A DNA stretch of 64,000 nt from Natronoarchaeum mannanilyticum (lineage in GTDB: Archaea; Halobacteriota; Halobacteria; Halobacteriales; Natronoarchaeaceae), in NCBI RefSeq assembly GCF_039522665.1, contig NZ_BAAADV010000001.1, forward strand, positions 682,001-746,000, read 5' to 3'. The notes beneath the pieces were generated by a model. That model saw only the letters and a list, made by a program, of their open reading frames with translations. It ran no database searches and was not told where the DNA came from. Below are positions 51,383-60,600 of the stretch, piece after piece; positions within the stretch are counted from its first letter, which is position 1; the number at the start of each line of letters is the position of its first letter. Position numbers and translations under genes: made by a program.

Positions 51383-51955
51383 ATGGAACTCGATCCCGAC
51401 GCCGCCGCGATCGTCGTGGTGGACATGCAAAACGGGTTCGCCCACCCCGACGGCAGCCTCTACGCCCCGGGGAGCGAGGCCGCGATCGAACCGATCGCCG
51501 AACTGGTCGACCGGGCGCGCGACGCCGGCGCGCGTGTCGTCTACACCCGCGACGTCCACCCGCCCGAGCAGTTCGAGGGGAACCACTACTACGACGAGTT
51601 CGAGCGCTGGGGCGAGCACGTCGTCGAGGGAAGCTGGGAGACCGAGATCGTCGATGGGCTGGATGTCCGCGAGGAGGATCTGGTCGTCGAGAAACACACC
51701 TACGACGCGTTCCACGAGACCCAGCTCGACGGCTGGCTGAGCGCCCGCGGCGTCGACGATCTGGTGCTCTGTGGCACGCTGGCGAACGTCTGCGTGCTGC
51801 ACACCGGCGGGAGCGCCGGGCTGCGGGACTACCGCCCGCTGCTCGTCGAGGACGCCATCGGCGCGATCGAGGACGACCACAAGGAGTACGCGCTGGAGCA
51901 CGCCGACTGGCTATTCGGTGAGATCGTCGACCGCGAGGACGTCGAGTTCGTCTGA
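51383..51955 (+). CDS. isochorismatase-family hydrolase, probable nicotinamidase
   Basis: A 190-residue cysteine hydrolase. The catalytic triad is visible: Asp in VVVDMQNGF (residue 14), Lys in VVEKHTYDAF and Cys in CGTLANVCVLHT. The metal-binding region DVHPPEQFEGNHYYDEF fits nicotinamidase, which makes nicotinate from nicotinamide. Other substrates of this superfamily cannot be excluded. A GAGATTTTTTCC box precedes the ATG by about 30 bases. Confidence 0.85.
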   Translation: MELDPDAAAIVVVDMQNGFAHPDGSLYAPGSEAAIEPIAELVDRARDAGARVVYTRDVHPPEQFEGNHYYDEFERWGEHVVEGSWETEIVDGLDVREEDLVVEKHTYDAFHETQLDGWLSARGVDDLVLCGTLANVCVLHTGGSAGLRDYRPLLVEDAIGAIEDDHKEYALEHADWLFGEIVDREDVEFV

Positions 51956-52026
51956 CGCCCGGGTAGCGATGGATACGGTCCCGCCGGCGAGGAATTTACG
52001 GGTCTGGAGCGGGACGTCCCCGGCAG

Positions 52027-53223
52027 ATGCCCTCCAGACGACGATATCTCGCCGCGGTCGGTGCGGCCGGCGTCCCGCTCGCGGGCTGTAGCTACATCCA
52101 CGGGTCGCCCTCGGCCGACGAGCCGCCCGAAGCCGGGGTCGACGATCCGCCGGAACCGAGAAGCGACCTCCACGGCGCCGACGGCGAGTGGTCGAGTTTT
52201 GGCTGCAACGCCAGCAACGCCCGCGCGGTCGGCGACGGTCGCGCGCCGGTCGACGGCGTCGCCGAGCGGTGGCGCGTCGAGGTCGCCGGAAGCGCGTACC
52301 GGGAGCCGGTGGCCGCGGACGGTCGGGTCTATCACTGCTTCACCGATCTCAGCGCGTACGACGCCGACGACGGGTCAGAACTGTGGCGTCACCCCGACGT
52401 CGAGACGACGCCGGTCGTCCGGGACGGCGTCGTGTACGCCGGCGCCGAGGGACGCCTGCTCGCGCTCGACGCCGAAACGGGCGATACTGCGTGGGAACTG
52501 ACGCTCTCCGAGAACGAGTCCGTCGGCGTCCCGGCACTGTTTCCCGGAGAGGGCCTCTACGTGCCCGTCGGCGAAGCGGTGTACAAGATCGATCCGGAAA
52601 CGAACGGCGTCGAGTGGTCGCGCGACGCGTTCGGGCGGGTCCTCGGCCCGCCGGCGTACGTCAGCCAGATGGGGTGCGCGTTCGCCACGGAAGCGGGCTA
52701 CGTCTACCTGCTCGGACACGACGGAACGGGCTTCGGGCGGTGGAGCCTTCCTGCCGTCCCCGAAGCGCCGCTCACCGCCGACGTTGACGCGCTGTACGTC
52801 AACTGCCTCGACGGAGCGACGTACGGTATCGATATGGAGCGATCGCCCCGACTGGATATCGACTGGCACGCCGAAACGGGTTGGGCGAGCGCCGGGATCG
52901 CGGTCCACCAGTTCGTCTACACCACCGGGACGAACGGTCTCCGGGCGATCGATCCGGACTCCGGCGACTCGCTCTGGGAGTACGACACCGGCGACTGGCG
53001 CTGGACCGCGCCGGCGCTGGGACGGGACACGCTGTTCGTCGGCGGCGGCCGCCTGTACGCGCTCGACCCGACGCCGGGATCGGGGACGCCCGACCAACCG
53101 GCGGTGCGCTTCGAGAAATCCTTCCACGGCCGCGTCGGGCCGGGACCGGTGCTGGACGACGGAACCGTCTACGTGATCGCCCAGACGGGCGAGCGAACTT
53201 ACCACCTGCTCGCGCTGGAGTGA
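52027..53223 (+). CDS. PQQ-like beta-propeller lipoprotein
   Basis: A 398-residue exported protein. The N-terminus is a Tat-type lipoprotein signal (SRRRYLAAVGAAGVPLAGC, lipobox LAGC). The remainder has repeated propeller blades with YAGAEGRLLALDAETGDTAW-type motifs. It may scaffold other surface proteins, as BamB does in bacteria, since it has no evident cofactor site. An AATTTACGG box is about 28 bases upstream. Confidence 0.88.
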   Translation: MPSRRRYLAAVGAAGVPLAGCSYIHGSPSADEPPEAGVDDPPEPRSDLHGADGEWSSFGCNASNARAVGDGRAPVDGVAERWRVEVAGSAYREPVAADGRVYHCFTDLSAYDADDGSELWRHPDVETTPVVRDGVVYAGAEGRLLALDAETGDTAWELTLSENESVGVPALFPGEGLYVPVGEAVYKIDPETNGVEWSRDAFGRVLGPPAYVSQMGCAFATEAGYVYLLGHDGTGFGRWSLPAVPEAPLTADVDALYVNCLDGATYGIDMERSPRLDIDWHAETGWASAGIAVHQFVYTTGTNGLRAIDPDSGDSLWEYDTGDWRWTAPALGRDTLFVGGGRLYALDPTPGSGTPDQPAVRFEKSFHGRVGPGPVLDDGTVYVIAQTGERTYHLLALE

Positions 53224-53260
53224 TCCGCCCCCGATTCGACGTTCCGGCCGACCGTCGTCC

Positions 53261-54190
53261 TCAGTGACCGATCTCGACGCGTACCCGATCTCCGACATCG
53301 AACGGGACGTCGGGACAGATCAGCTTCGCGCCGAACTCGTCGCGGGCCGCAAACAGCGCGATGCCGGTGATCGGTTCGCCGTTGGCCAGCACCGTCACGC
53401 CGCCCCAGGTGACGTGGCGACCCGTCGCGACGCCCACCCGGTGGCCCGCCAACGTGACGGGGCGATCGCTCGCGGACGCCGCGGCCGATCCGGCGTCTGC
53501 CCCGCTCGGCGTAGCGTCACCGTCGGCGTCTGTCGACGGGTGCCCCGCTCCGGCGTCGGCCGACAGCAGACCGCCGCCCTCGTAGTGCGGGAAGCCGCCG
53601 TCGAGAACGCCGATCGGCCGGTCGTCACTGTCGGTTCCTCCCGTCGCCATCCCGACGAAGCGCTCGCCCGGAGCCGGATGAGCGGGCTCGTCGAGGACGA
53701 CGAACGTCTCGCCGCGCTCGACGACGCGGCCGGCGCCGTCCCACGCCAGCGGTTCGACGCCGACGGCCGGCTCGACGCGCAGCGAGCCCGCCGCCCGGTA
53801 GGGGTTCGCGTCGGCCGACCGGAAGCCCAGATGGATGTGATTCGGAACCCACGGCGCGAAGAACCCCGCTCGCACCAGTTCGCCCAGCGGGTCGCCCACC
53901 GCAATCGACTCGCCCGGTTCGACGGCGGGCTCGACGTGCAGGATCCGGGCGATGCGGTCGCCCTGGTCGACTACGATCAGGTGGTCGTGCTCGGCCGCGT
54001 ACGGCTTCGGCGGCGCCCGAACGGTCCGAGTGTCGACCACCTCGCCGGCGACCGGGCTGGGCGCCACGGTCTCGCCGGCGGCCGGGTACAGGTCGATCGC
54101 CCGGCCCCGGTCGTGGGCGTCGAACGGCGAGTTGTACAGCGAGAACCGGCGGTAGCGCGAAATGGTCTCCTCGGGCAGCGTGACGGCCAT
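53261..54190 (-). CDS. M23-like (lysostaphin-fold) protein
   Basis: A 309-residue protein. PAAGETVAPSPVAGEVVDTRTV, HDHLIVVDQGDRIARILHVEP, EPGESIAVGDPLGELVRAG and VPNHIHLGFR follow the strand order of M23 peptidase domains, the last giving an HxH ligand pair. A low-complexity linker (about 205-245) precedes a small C-terminal domain. There is no signal peptide, so a cell-wall role is doubtful and the family match is by pattern. It is divergent from the lipoate-ligase-like gene by only 37 bases. Confidence 0.72.
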   Translation of the reverse strand: MAVTLPEETISRYRRFSLYNSPFDAHDRGRAIDLYPAAGETVAPSPVAGEVVDTRTVRAPPKPYAAEHDHLIVVDQGDRIARILHVEPAVEPGESIAVGDPLGELVRAGFFAPWVPNHIHLGFRSADANPYRAAGSLRVEPAVGVEPLAWDGAGRVVERGETFVVLDEPAHPAPGERFVGMATGGTDSDDRPIGVLDGGFPHYEGGGLLSADAGAGHPSTDADGDATPSGADAGSAAASASDRPVTLAGHRVGVATGRHVTWGGVTVLANGEPITGIALFAARDEFGAKLICPDVPFDVGDRVRVEIGH

Positions 54191-54227
54191 CGGGCGTTCT
54201 TAGGGCCGCCGGCTCTTAGTCCCGGTC

Positions 54228-54908
54228 ATGCGCGTGCTCCGCGGGCGGGCCGCGACGCCCGAGGCCGACGCCGAAGCGACCGCCGAGCTGCTGGCGCGGA
54301 CGGGAGAAACCGGCGAGCCCGGGCTTCGCGTCTGGCGGCCCCACCGGCAGGTCGCGTTCGGGCGTCGGGACGCAAACGCCGAGGGGTACGAGGGAGCGCG
54401 GCGCGCCGCCGGCGAGCGCGGGTTCGAGCCGGTCGAGCGCAGCGTCGGCGGGCGGGCGGTGGCCTACACAGGCACGACGCTCGCGGTCGCGCACGCCCGC
54501 CCGATCGACGACATTCGACAGGGGCTCGACGAGCGCTATGACGAGGCGGTCGACCAGCTCCGCGCCGCGCTGGGACGCCTCGGCGTCGACGCCGAACCGG
54601 GCGAGCCGCCGAACTCGTTCTGCCCCGGAACGCACTCGCTACAGGCCGAAGATCGGAAGATCGCCGGCGTCGCCCAGCGCGTCAAACAAGAGGCCGCGCT
54701 CGTCGCGTCCGTCGTGATGGTCGACGAGCGCAGCGAGATCGCCGACGTGCTCGCCCCCGTCTACGGCGCGCTCGGCGTCCCGTTCGATCCCGAGACGGTG
54801 GGGTCGGTCGCGGACGCGGGCGGACCGGACGATCCGGAGACGGTCGCACGAGCAATCGAGGACGCCGTCATCGGGAGCCGAGAGGCGACGATCGAGCGGA
54901 TCTCGTAA
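54228..54908 (+). CDS. lipoate-protein ligase family protein
   Basis: A 226-residue biotin/lipoate ligase-fold protein. RVWRPHRQVAFGRRDANAEGYEGARR, ERSVGGRAVAYTGTTLAV and the AEDRKIAGVAQRVKQEAALV segment with the conserved Lys are typical. It would transfer lipoate or octanoate to 2-oxoacid dehydrogenase or glycine cleavage proteins, none of which is in this window. It is shorter than bacterial LplA and lacks the C-terminal accessory domain. Confidence 0.82.
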   Translation: MRVLRGRAATPEADAEATAELLARTGETGEPGLRVWRPHRQVAFGRRDANAEGYEGARRAAGERGFEPVERSVGGRAVAYTGTTLAVAHARPIDDIRQGLDERYDEAVDQLRAALGRLGVDAEPGEPPNSFCPGTHSLQAEDRKIAGVAQRVKQEAALVASVVMVDERSEIADVLAPVYGALGVPFDPETVGSVADAGGPDDPETVARAIEDAVIGSREATIERIS

Positions 54909-54955
54909 CCGCGCGCTTCCGGGACGTTTAGGGGCGCGCCCCGACGAGAGCGAGT

Positions 54956-56239
54956 ATGCTCATCGCCAACGCCACGCTGCCGGACGGCCGCGAGCGCGAC
55001 GTCCGGATCGCCGACGGGGAGATCGACGCCGTCGAGCCCTCGCTGTCGGGCGAGCCGGACGTCGACGCCGCGGGCAAGCGACTCTTTCCGGGCGCGATCG
55101 ACGTTCACGTCCACTTCCGCCAGCCGGGCTACTCGCACAAGGAGACCTGGGAGACCGGCTCGCGAAGCGCCGCCGCGGGCGGCGTGACGACCGTCGTCGA
55201 CCAACCAAACACCGACCCGGCGACGGTCGACGGCGCCGGCTTCGACGAGAAGGCCGACCTCGCCGCGGCGTCGTACGTCGACTACGGGATCAACGGCGGC
55301 GTCACGGAGAGTTGGAATCCCGACGAGCTGTTCGACCGGCCGCTGTTCGCGCTCGGCGAGGTGTTTCTCGCGGACTCGACCGGCGACATGGGGATCGACG
55401 CCGACCTGTTCGGCGACGCCGTCGCGCGGGCTGCCGAGAACGACGTGACCGTCACCGTCCACGCCGAGGACGCCGATCTGTTCGACCAGTCCGCGCGGGA
55501 TGCCGACGCCGGCGGCGAGGGCGAGGCGGCAAACGCCGACCTCTGGAGCGCGTTCCGGGCAGCCGAAGCCGAGGAAGCCGCGGTCGAGCGCGCGGTCGAG
55601 GTCGGCGGCGACAGCGACGCCGACGTGCACATCGCCCACACGAGCACGCCCGAGGGGATCGACGCCGCGAGCGCCGGCGGCGCGACCTGCGAGGTGACGC
55701 CGCACCACCTCTTTCTCTCGCGCGAGGACCTCGGCGAGCTGGGCACGTACGGCCGGATGAACCCGCCGCTGCGATCGGCCGAGCGCCGCGAGGCCGTCTA
55801 CGAGCGCGTGGCCGACGGGACGGTCGACGTGATCGCGACCGATCACGCGCCCCACACCCGCGAGGAGAAGGAGGCCGGGCTCTGGGACGCGCCCAGCGGC
55901 GTCCCCGGCGTCGAGACGATGCTCCCCCTCCTGCTGGAGGAAGCCAGACAGGAGAACCTCTCCTACGAGCGCGTCCGGGACCTGATCGCCGCCAATCCCG
56001 CCGACATCTTCGACCTGCCGAGCAAGGGGCAGATCGAGGAGGGGCGCGACGCCGACCTCGTGCTGTTCGATCCCGAAAGTAGTCAGAAAATCCGGGGCGA
56101 GGATCTGAACTCGAAGTGCGAGTGGACGCCGTTCGAGGGCCGGCGCGGCGTGTTCCCGGAACTCACGCTCGTCCGGGGCGAAATCGTCTACCGAAACGGA
56201 AACTTTGGCACCGCCGTCGGGCGGAACGTCCGCCGATAA
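54956..56239 (+). CDS. pyrC: dihydroorotase
   Basis: A 427-residue amidohydrolase for the third step of pyrimidine synthesis, closing carbamoyl-aspartate to dihydroorotate. The metal-binding motifs are DVHVHFRQPGYSHKE (near 48), TVHAED, IAHTST and ATDHAPHT. All the expected His and Asp ligands are present. It is type I-like in length. It has its own start 47 bases after the lipoate-ligase-like gene and may be co-transcribed. Confidence 0.95.
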   Translation: MLIANATLPDGRERDVRIADGEIDAVEPSLSGEPDVDAAGKRLFPGAIDVHVHFRQPGYSHKETWETGSRSAAAGGVTTVVDQPNTDPATVDGAGFDEKADLAAASYVDYGINGGVTESWNPDELFDRPLFALGEVFLADSTGDMGIDADLFGDAVARAAENDVTVTVHAEDADLFDQSARDADAGGEGEAANADLWSAFRAAEAEEAAVERAVEVGGDSDADVHIAHTSTPEGIDAASAGGATCEVTPHHLFLSREDLGELGTYGRMNPPLRSAERREAVYERVADGTVDVIATDHAPHTREEKEAGLWDAPSGVPGVETMLPLLLEEARQENLSYERVRDLIAANPADIFDLPSKGQIEEGRDADLVLFDPESSQKIRGEDLNSKCEWTPFEGRRGVFPELTLVRGEIVYRNGNFGTAVGRNVRR

Positions 56240-56281
56240 GCGAGTCATAACTAACCCGCGTCGAGGGGGAGTCTCGGGGTG

Positions 56282-57076
56282 ATGGTCGCCCACCTGCCGG
56301 AGACGCTCTGGCGCAGCGCGACGCACTACGTCCGCAAGCAGCGCGACGAGCCGACCGGCCCCGCCTCCCCCGAGCTGTTCGAGTCGATCCTCGCAGAGTA
56401 CGACGAGGACGCCGTCTTCGTCCACGCCGGTCTGAGCGACGTGAGCGCGGCGTTCGACGGCAACCCCTACGAGTTCCTGCTCGATCGGCTCGACGCCGAG
56501 TTCGAGTCGATCCTGACGCCGGGCTACACCCAGTCGTTCCGCGAGACGGGCCACTTCCACCGTCAGGAGACCGAGCCGGCCGTCGGCGCCTTTGCGAGCC
56601 TGTTCTTCGACGACGCCGACTACCGGACGTGCGATCCGCTGCACTCGATTCTCGTGCGGGGGGACTACCGCTTCGAGGGCCGGACCCACCGCGACACGTT
56701 CGCGCCCGACGGCTGCTTCGGCAAGCTCGCCGACGACGGCGTCCGTATCCTCAACGTCGGGACGCCGTGGCTCGTCTCGACCCAGCTCCACTACGTCGAG
56801 CGCGTGCTGGACGTCCCCTACGCCGAAACCGTCGAGGTCGAGGGGACCGTGGAGTACGAAGACGGGGAGCGCGAGGACGTGATCCAGCGCAACTACAGCA
56901 AGAACAAGTACGTCTACTACTGGAACCGCGTCGGCGTCCAGCGCGATCTGATGGAGGAGGGCGTGCTCGACCTGTTCGATCTCAACGGCCTCACGGTCAT
57001 CTCGGTCCGGGCCGACGAGCTGCTCGACGCGCTGGAGCCCAAGATCGAGGACGATCCGTACTACCTGGTGCGCTGA
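56282..57076 (+). CDS. AAC(3)-family acetyltransferase-like protein
   Basis: A 264-residue protein of the Antibiotic_NAT (aminoglycoside 3-N-acetyltransferase) fold. VFVHAGLSDVSAAF, ESILTPGYTQSF and CDPLHSILVRG correspond to family segments, and the FGKLADDGVRILNVGTPW loop follows. Members acetylate sugars or other amines, so drug resistance should not be assumed; a role in surface glycan modification is more likely. The ATG at 56282 is used; GTG 56279 adds one residue. Confidence 0.85.
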   Translation: MVAHLPETLWRSATHYVRKQRDEPTGPASPELFESILAEYDEDAVFVHAGLSDVSAAFDGNPYEFLLDRLDAEFESILTPGYTQSFRETGHFHRQETEPAVGAFASLFFDDADYRTCDPLHSILVRGDYRFEGRTHRDTFAPDGCFGKLADDGVRILNVGTPWLVSTQLHYVERVLDVPYAETVEVEGTVEYEDGEREDVIQRNYSKNKYVYYWNRVGVQRDLMEEGVLDLFDLNGLTVISVRADELLDALEPKIEDDPYYLVR

Positions 57077-57101
57077 CCCGCCGGGGATCAGGGCCGGTGA
57101 C

Positions 57102-57878
57102 TCAGTCGTCCGCCGTCAGGTCGTGACCGCACTCGGGACACTCCGAGTGGTCGTGGCGCAGTTCGGCGCTGGACTCGCGGACGTCCCGCATCACCGCCGA
57201 GATCCGATCTTCGGCGTCCAGCTCCTCCTCGACAGTGAGATCGACGCCCTCGACCTCCAGCAGGAACTTGGCAACCTCGGTCGCCTCGTACATCACGTCG
57301 TCCAGTTCTTCGGCGGTGAAGAAGTCGCACATCGCGCCGTAGAGGAAGGTCGCGCCGGCTTTCCGGACCTTCTCCTCGAACGACGAGCGGGCCTGGTTGA
57401 CCGCCTGGGGCGTGTACGTGTCGGTCATGAAAGGAACCAGCTCGGGCAGGTTCTCGCCGATCTTGGTCATCTCGACGCCCGTCTCGGTCCGGAAGTCCGC
57501 GCAGAGGCGCGCAATCGCCCACTCGCGGGCGGTGACGTACGTGCGCTCCCGGAGGAACTCGTTGACCCGGTCGTACTGCGCGCCGTCCATCTTCTTGAAC
57601 CGCGCGTACTTCTGGACGTCCGGCGGGACGTCGGGCGCGTCGTCGCCGCCCGACGCCGCGTCGGCGTCCGGAACGGAGGGCTGGGCAGCCGGTGCGTCGT
57701 CGGCGTCGGGCGACGCCTCGGCGTCCTGTCCGTCGGCGTCGGGCGACACCGCGGCGTCGTCCCGGTCCTCGGAACGGGATTCGGGTTCGGTCGTCGTGAC
57801 AGATCCGTCCGGATCGTCGGAGCGGTCCGCAGAAAGATCGTCTCGGTCGGCAGAGGGATTCGGCGACTCGTCGGACAT
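57102..57878 (-). CDS. DUF5806 family protein
   Basis: A 258-residue protein. The first ~85 residues are acidic, low-complexity sequence; the conserved core starts DVPPDVQKYARFKKMDGAQYDRVNEFLRER and continues through LCADFRTETGVEMTKIGENLPELVPF, strongly matching the haloarchaeal family. A CPECGH near the end is half of a zinc motif. Function is unknown. The core is soluble and helical. Confidence 0.85.
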   Translation of the reverse strand: MSDESPNPSADRDDLSADRSDDPDGSVTTTEPESRSEDRDDAAVSPDADGQDAEASPDADDAPAAQPSVPDADAASGGDDAPDVPPDVQKYARFKKMDGAQYDRVNEFLRERTYVTAREWAIARLCADFRTETGVEMTKIGENLPELVPFMTDTYTPQAVNQARSSFEEKVRKAGATFLYGAMCDFFTAEELDDVMYEATEVAKFLLEVEGVDLTVEEELDAEDRISAVMRDVRESSAELRHDHSECPECGHDLTADD

Positions 57879-58010
57879 GGCGAGACGTTGCCGTGCACCC
57901 CCTAAAAGCGTTGTCGTGGGGAGGTGGAGCGCACTGGACTCGCAGCGCGCCCGACGCCAAGAACCTGCGACGCACCGACATTTAGGTGAATGGAGTTGGA
58001 ACCTCCGCCA

Positions 58011-58463
58011 ATGGACTGGAAGAAGCTCGCGGCGATCGGCGCCGCGCTGATCGTCGGGGCGATCGTCGTCGGAACGGTCGAGGGAACGGTGATCGATCGG
58101 CTCGGTGCGCCCGACGCCTACGGCGCCGCGACGACGGCCGCGTACGTCGCCGCGGTGCTCGCGACGCTGACGGCGTTCACCGGGTACGACGCCGTCGGGA
58201 GCGCGCAGTACCGCGACGCGTCGGTTCGGCGGCGCGCGATCGACGTCGGCGTCGCCGCCGTCGCGGCCGGGCTCGTCGCCGTCCCGGCCGCCTTCCTCGC
58301 GCTGGCGATCGGCGTCGGGACGATCGACGGGGGCGTCGGACCGCTCGCGTTCAGCTTCGGTCCGGAGGGCGTCGCCCTCGTCGTCGGCGTCCTCGCCGGG
58401 GTGGTCGGGCTCGACCGCCGGATTCGAGACGCGAACGAGCGAACGCGGCCGGACCGAGCGTAG
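58011..58463 (+). CDS. four-helix membrane protein
   Basis: A 150-residue protein with four hydrophobic segments (about 6-24, 42-62, 80-105, 118-138) and a short charged tail. No family is recognised. An ATG at 57990 would add seven residues (MELEPPP); the start at 58011 gives the more usual positively charged opening MDWKK. It is convergent with the beta-propeller gene. Confidence 0.65.
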   Translation: MDWKKLAAIGAALIVGAIVVGTVEGTVIDRLGAPDAYGAATTAAYVAAVLATLTAFTGYDAVGSAQYRDASVRRRAIDVGVAAVAAGLVAVPAAFLALAIGVGTIDGGVGPLAFSFGPEGVALVVGVLAGVVGLDRRIRDANERTRPDRA

Positions 58464-58475
58464 CCGCGGATCGCG

Positions 58476-60443
58476 CTACAGGTCGACTCTTCGCTCTTCC
58501 TCCCAGGTCGTCTCGTCGACCACGACGAGTTCCTGCTGGCCGAACACGTAGAGGTAGTCGTCGATGTAGGTCGCCCGAACGGCCGGGCCGTCGGTCTCGA
58601 CGACCGTCTCGCGCGCCAGGCCGTCCTCGTAGTCGTAGACGTAGCCGCCCCGATCGGTCGGCAGGAAGAACACGCCGTGGCGCTCGTCGAGCAGGAAGGC
58701 GTGGTGAGATTCGGAGATCGCCGACCAGCGCGCGTCGAGGATCGCCTCGTCCTCGACTTGCGGGTTCGACCGATCGGAGATGTCGAACGTCACGGCCTTG
58801 ACGTCGCCGTCCTCCTGCCCGATGCCGAGCACGCGGTCCTCCGAGAGCGGGTGGAGGTACGTCGAGAAGCCCGGCAGCTTCAGTTCGCCCATGATCTCGG
58901 GATTCTCGGGCTCCGAGAGATCGACAGTGTAGAACGGATCGATCTGCCGGTAGGTCACCAGATAGGCTTCGTCGCCGACGTAGCGCACCGAGTAGATGCG
59001 CTGGTCGACGCCCATCCCCTGGACCTCGCCGGTAACGTCCAACTCGTCGTCGAGCACGTACAGGTCGTTCTCCGATTCGGCGGCCGGCGCCGCGACGGTC
59101 GTCGCGATCCTGAGGTGCCCCTCGTGCTCGGAGAGCGAGAACTGGTCGAGCGGGCGCCCGGGAACCTTGCCGGTGGCGCTCACCCCGAGCGAGCCGGTCG
59201 TGTCGACGCGGACGATCCCGGTCGACTGGAACTCGCGGAGATTGTCCTCGCTGTAGCTCTCGAAGGCGCTCTCGAGTTCCTCCCGGGCGTCCCCGCGCTC
59301 GTCCTCGTCGAGGCGGGCGCGCCACTCGCTCAGGATCGCCTCGATCTCGGCGCGTCGGGCGCGCTCGGAGAGGTCGTACTCCTGAAGCTGTTCGAGATCC
59401 GCGACGGCCTGCTCGTCGAGGACGTCGCTGCCGGGGCCGAGCAGGAACTCCAGTTGCATCTCCGCGCGCGACGCCGAGTCGGGGTAGGTGAGATACACCG
59501 CGTTCGCGGAGACGTAGGTGACGGTGTGACCCGCCGAGCCGACGAAGCTCGCGGCGTCCTCGACCTCGCCGTCGGCCGGATCGAGTCGGACGACGCTGTA
59601 GGTCGTGTCCGCGCCGGTTGCCTCGGGCGAGTAGTTGACGTCCGAGCACTCGACGGTAGCGGCGGCCGAGTCAGCGTTCCCGCCGGCGGTGTCGTCTCCG
59701 CCGCCGACCGGCCGAATCGGACAGGGATCCTCGCGGTCGGTGTGCTCGGCGACGACGAGGTAGAGTTCGCCGCCCTTCAGCCGAGCCGTTTCCAGTCGCC
59801 CGTCGATCGGCTTCGTCCACTCCCGTTCGGGGTTCTCGCGGTCGGAGACATCGAACCCGTGGAGCTCGTCGTCCTGCAGCACGACGAGCGTGTCGTTCGC
59901 GAGCAGCAACTGGCCGGTCTCGGGGACGCCCGCCACCAGCTCGGGGTCGGCGGGCTCCTCGGCGTCGAGCACGCGCGTATCGACGTAGCGGCTGTACTGC
60001 TGGCCGGCGTAGAACACCGATCGTCCGTCGGTCTTGAGCACGTCCGGCTCGTCGATCCCCTCGACCTGAACGTTAGTGTCGGCGTGACGGTCGGCGCCGC
60101 CGGACGCCGATGCGCTCTCGCCGCTCGCCCCACCCGCGGCGCCGTCCGCGCTCGCGGCGTCGTCCGTCTCGGCGACGTCCTCCCGCGCAACGTCTGCGCC
60201 GCCGGTCGTCACGCCGCCGCCGACGAACGCGGCGCCGCCCCGCGCCTGCGAACTGCTCAGGTAGTCGCGGAACTGCGCCTCGGAGTCGAACGTCTCGACG
60301 GTCGCGCCCTCGGTTCGCCAGTCGGCCGGCTCGTCGGTCCCGTCGTCGGCGCCCGGCGGTCCCAGCGCGAAGCCGGCGACCGCCAGCGCGCCGGCGAACA
60401 GGACGACGAGTCCCGCCGCGGCGAGCTTGTTCGTCTCTGGCAT
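58476..60443 (-). CDS. secreted beta-propeller domain protein (PF09826-like)
   Basis: A 655-residue protein. One N-terminal membrane helix (about 5-26) anchors it, followed by an acidic Gly/Ser/Ala-rich linker (about 60-115) and a large propeller domain with HADTNVQVEGIDEPDVLKTDG, the family opening, and YSVRYVGDEAYLVTYRQIDPFYTVDLS. An internal helical insertion (about 320-390) is rich in Glu and Arg. It lies outside the cell; function is unknown. Two inverted repeats lie upstream. The ATG at 60443 is preferred over one at 60473. Confidence 0.9.
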   Translation of the reverse strand: MPETNKLAAAGLVVLFAGALAVAGFALGPPGADDGTDEPADWRTEGATVETFDSEAQFRDYLSSSQARGGAAFVGGGVTTGGADVAREDVAETDDAASADGAAGGASGESASASGGADRHADTNVQVEGIDEPDVLKTDGRSVFYAGQQYSRYVDTRVLDAEEPADPELVAGVPETGQLLLANDTLVVLQDDELHGFDVSDRENPEREWTKPIDGRLETARLKGGELYLVVAEHTDREDPCPIRPVGGGDDTAGGNADSAAATVECSDVNYSPEATGADTTYSVVRLDPADGEVEDAASFVGSAGHTVTYVSANAVYLTYPDSASRAEMQLEFLLGPGSDVLDEQAVADLEQLQEYDLSERARRAEIEAILSEWRARLDEDERGDAREELESAFESYSEDNLREFQSTGIVRVDTTGSLGVSATGKVPGRPLDQFSLSEHEGHLRIATTVAAPAAESENDLYVLDDELDVTGEVQGMGVDQRIYSVRYVGDEAYLVTYRQIDPFYTVDLSEPENPEIMGELKLPGFSTYLHPLSEDRVLGIGQEDGDVKAVTFDISDRSNPQVEDEAILDARWSAISESHHAFLLDERHGVFFLPTDRGGYVYDYEDGLARETVVETDGPAVRATYIDDYLYVFGQQELVVVDETTWEEERRVDL

Positions 60444-60465
60444 CGTGACGGCACCTACGACGGAG

Positions 60466-60482
60466 GGTACCATTCCGGTACC
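60466..60482. promoter_or_regulatory. GGTACC-ATTCC-GGTACC repeat before the beta-propeller gene
   Basis: Two GGTACC palindromes five bases apart lie 23-39 bases before the ATG at 60443, where the TATA element is expected. They may be part of a regulated promoter, but the match is short. Confidence 0.4.
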
Positions 60483-60486
60483 GATG

Positions 60487-60506
60487 ACTCAAACAGCCGT
60501 TTGAGT
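60487..60506. promoter_or_regulatory. perfect 8-4-8 inverted repeat upstream of beta-propeller gene
   Basis: ACTCAAAC (60487-60494), spacer AGCC, GTTTGAGT (60499-60506). It sits immediately upstream of the promoter region of the minus-strand propeller gene and 95 bases before the divergent stress-protein gene. A dimeric regulator site is the natural reading. Confidence 0.6.
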
Positions 60507-60600
60507 GTTCGTCCCGACCGAAGCCCGGCGGCGGCCGCGACTGACGCGCCGCTTCGTCCCGGCACAACTGTTTTGACGGGGGGACGAAAACCTCCACCCG

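Noticed and set aside
54761-56791. 676-codon minus-strand frame opposite dihydroorotase
   Set aside because: Shadow frame; the + strand carries a complete dihydroorotase.
56282-57076. Antibiotic resistance gene
   Set aside because: It is AAC(3)-fold by family only; the neighbours and host give no support for aminoglycoside resistance.
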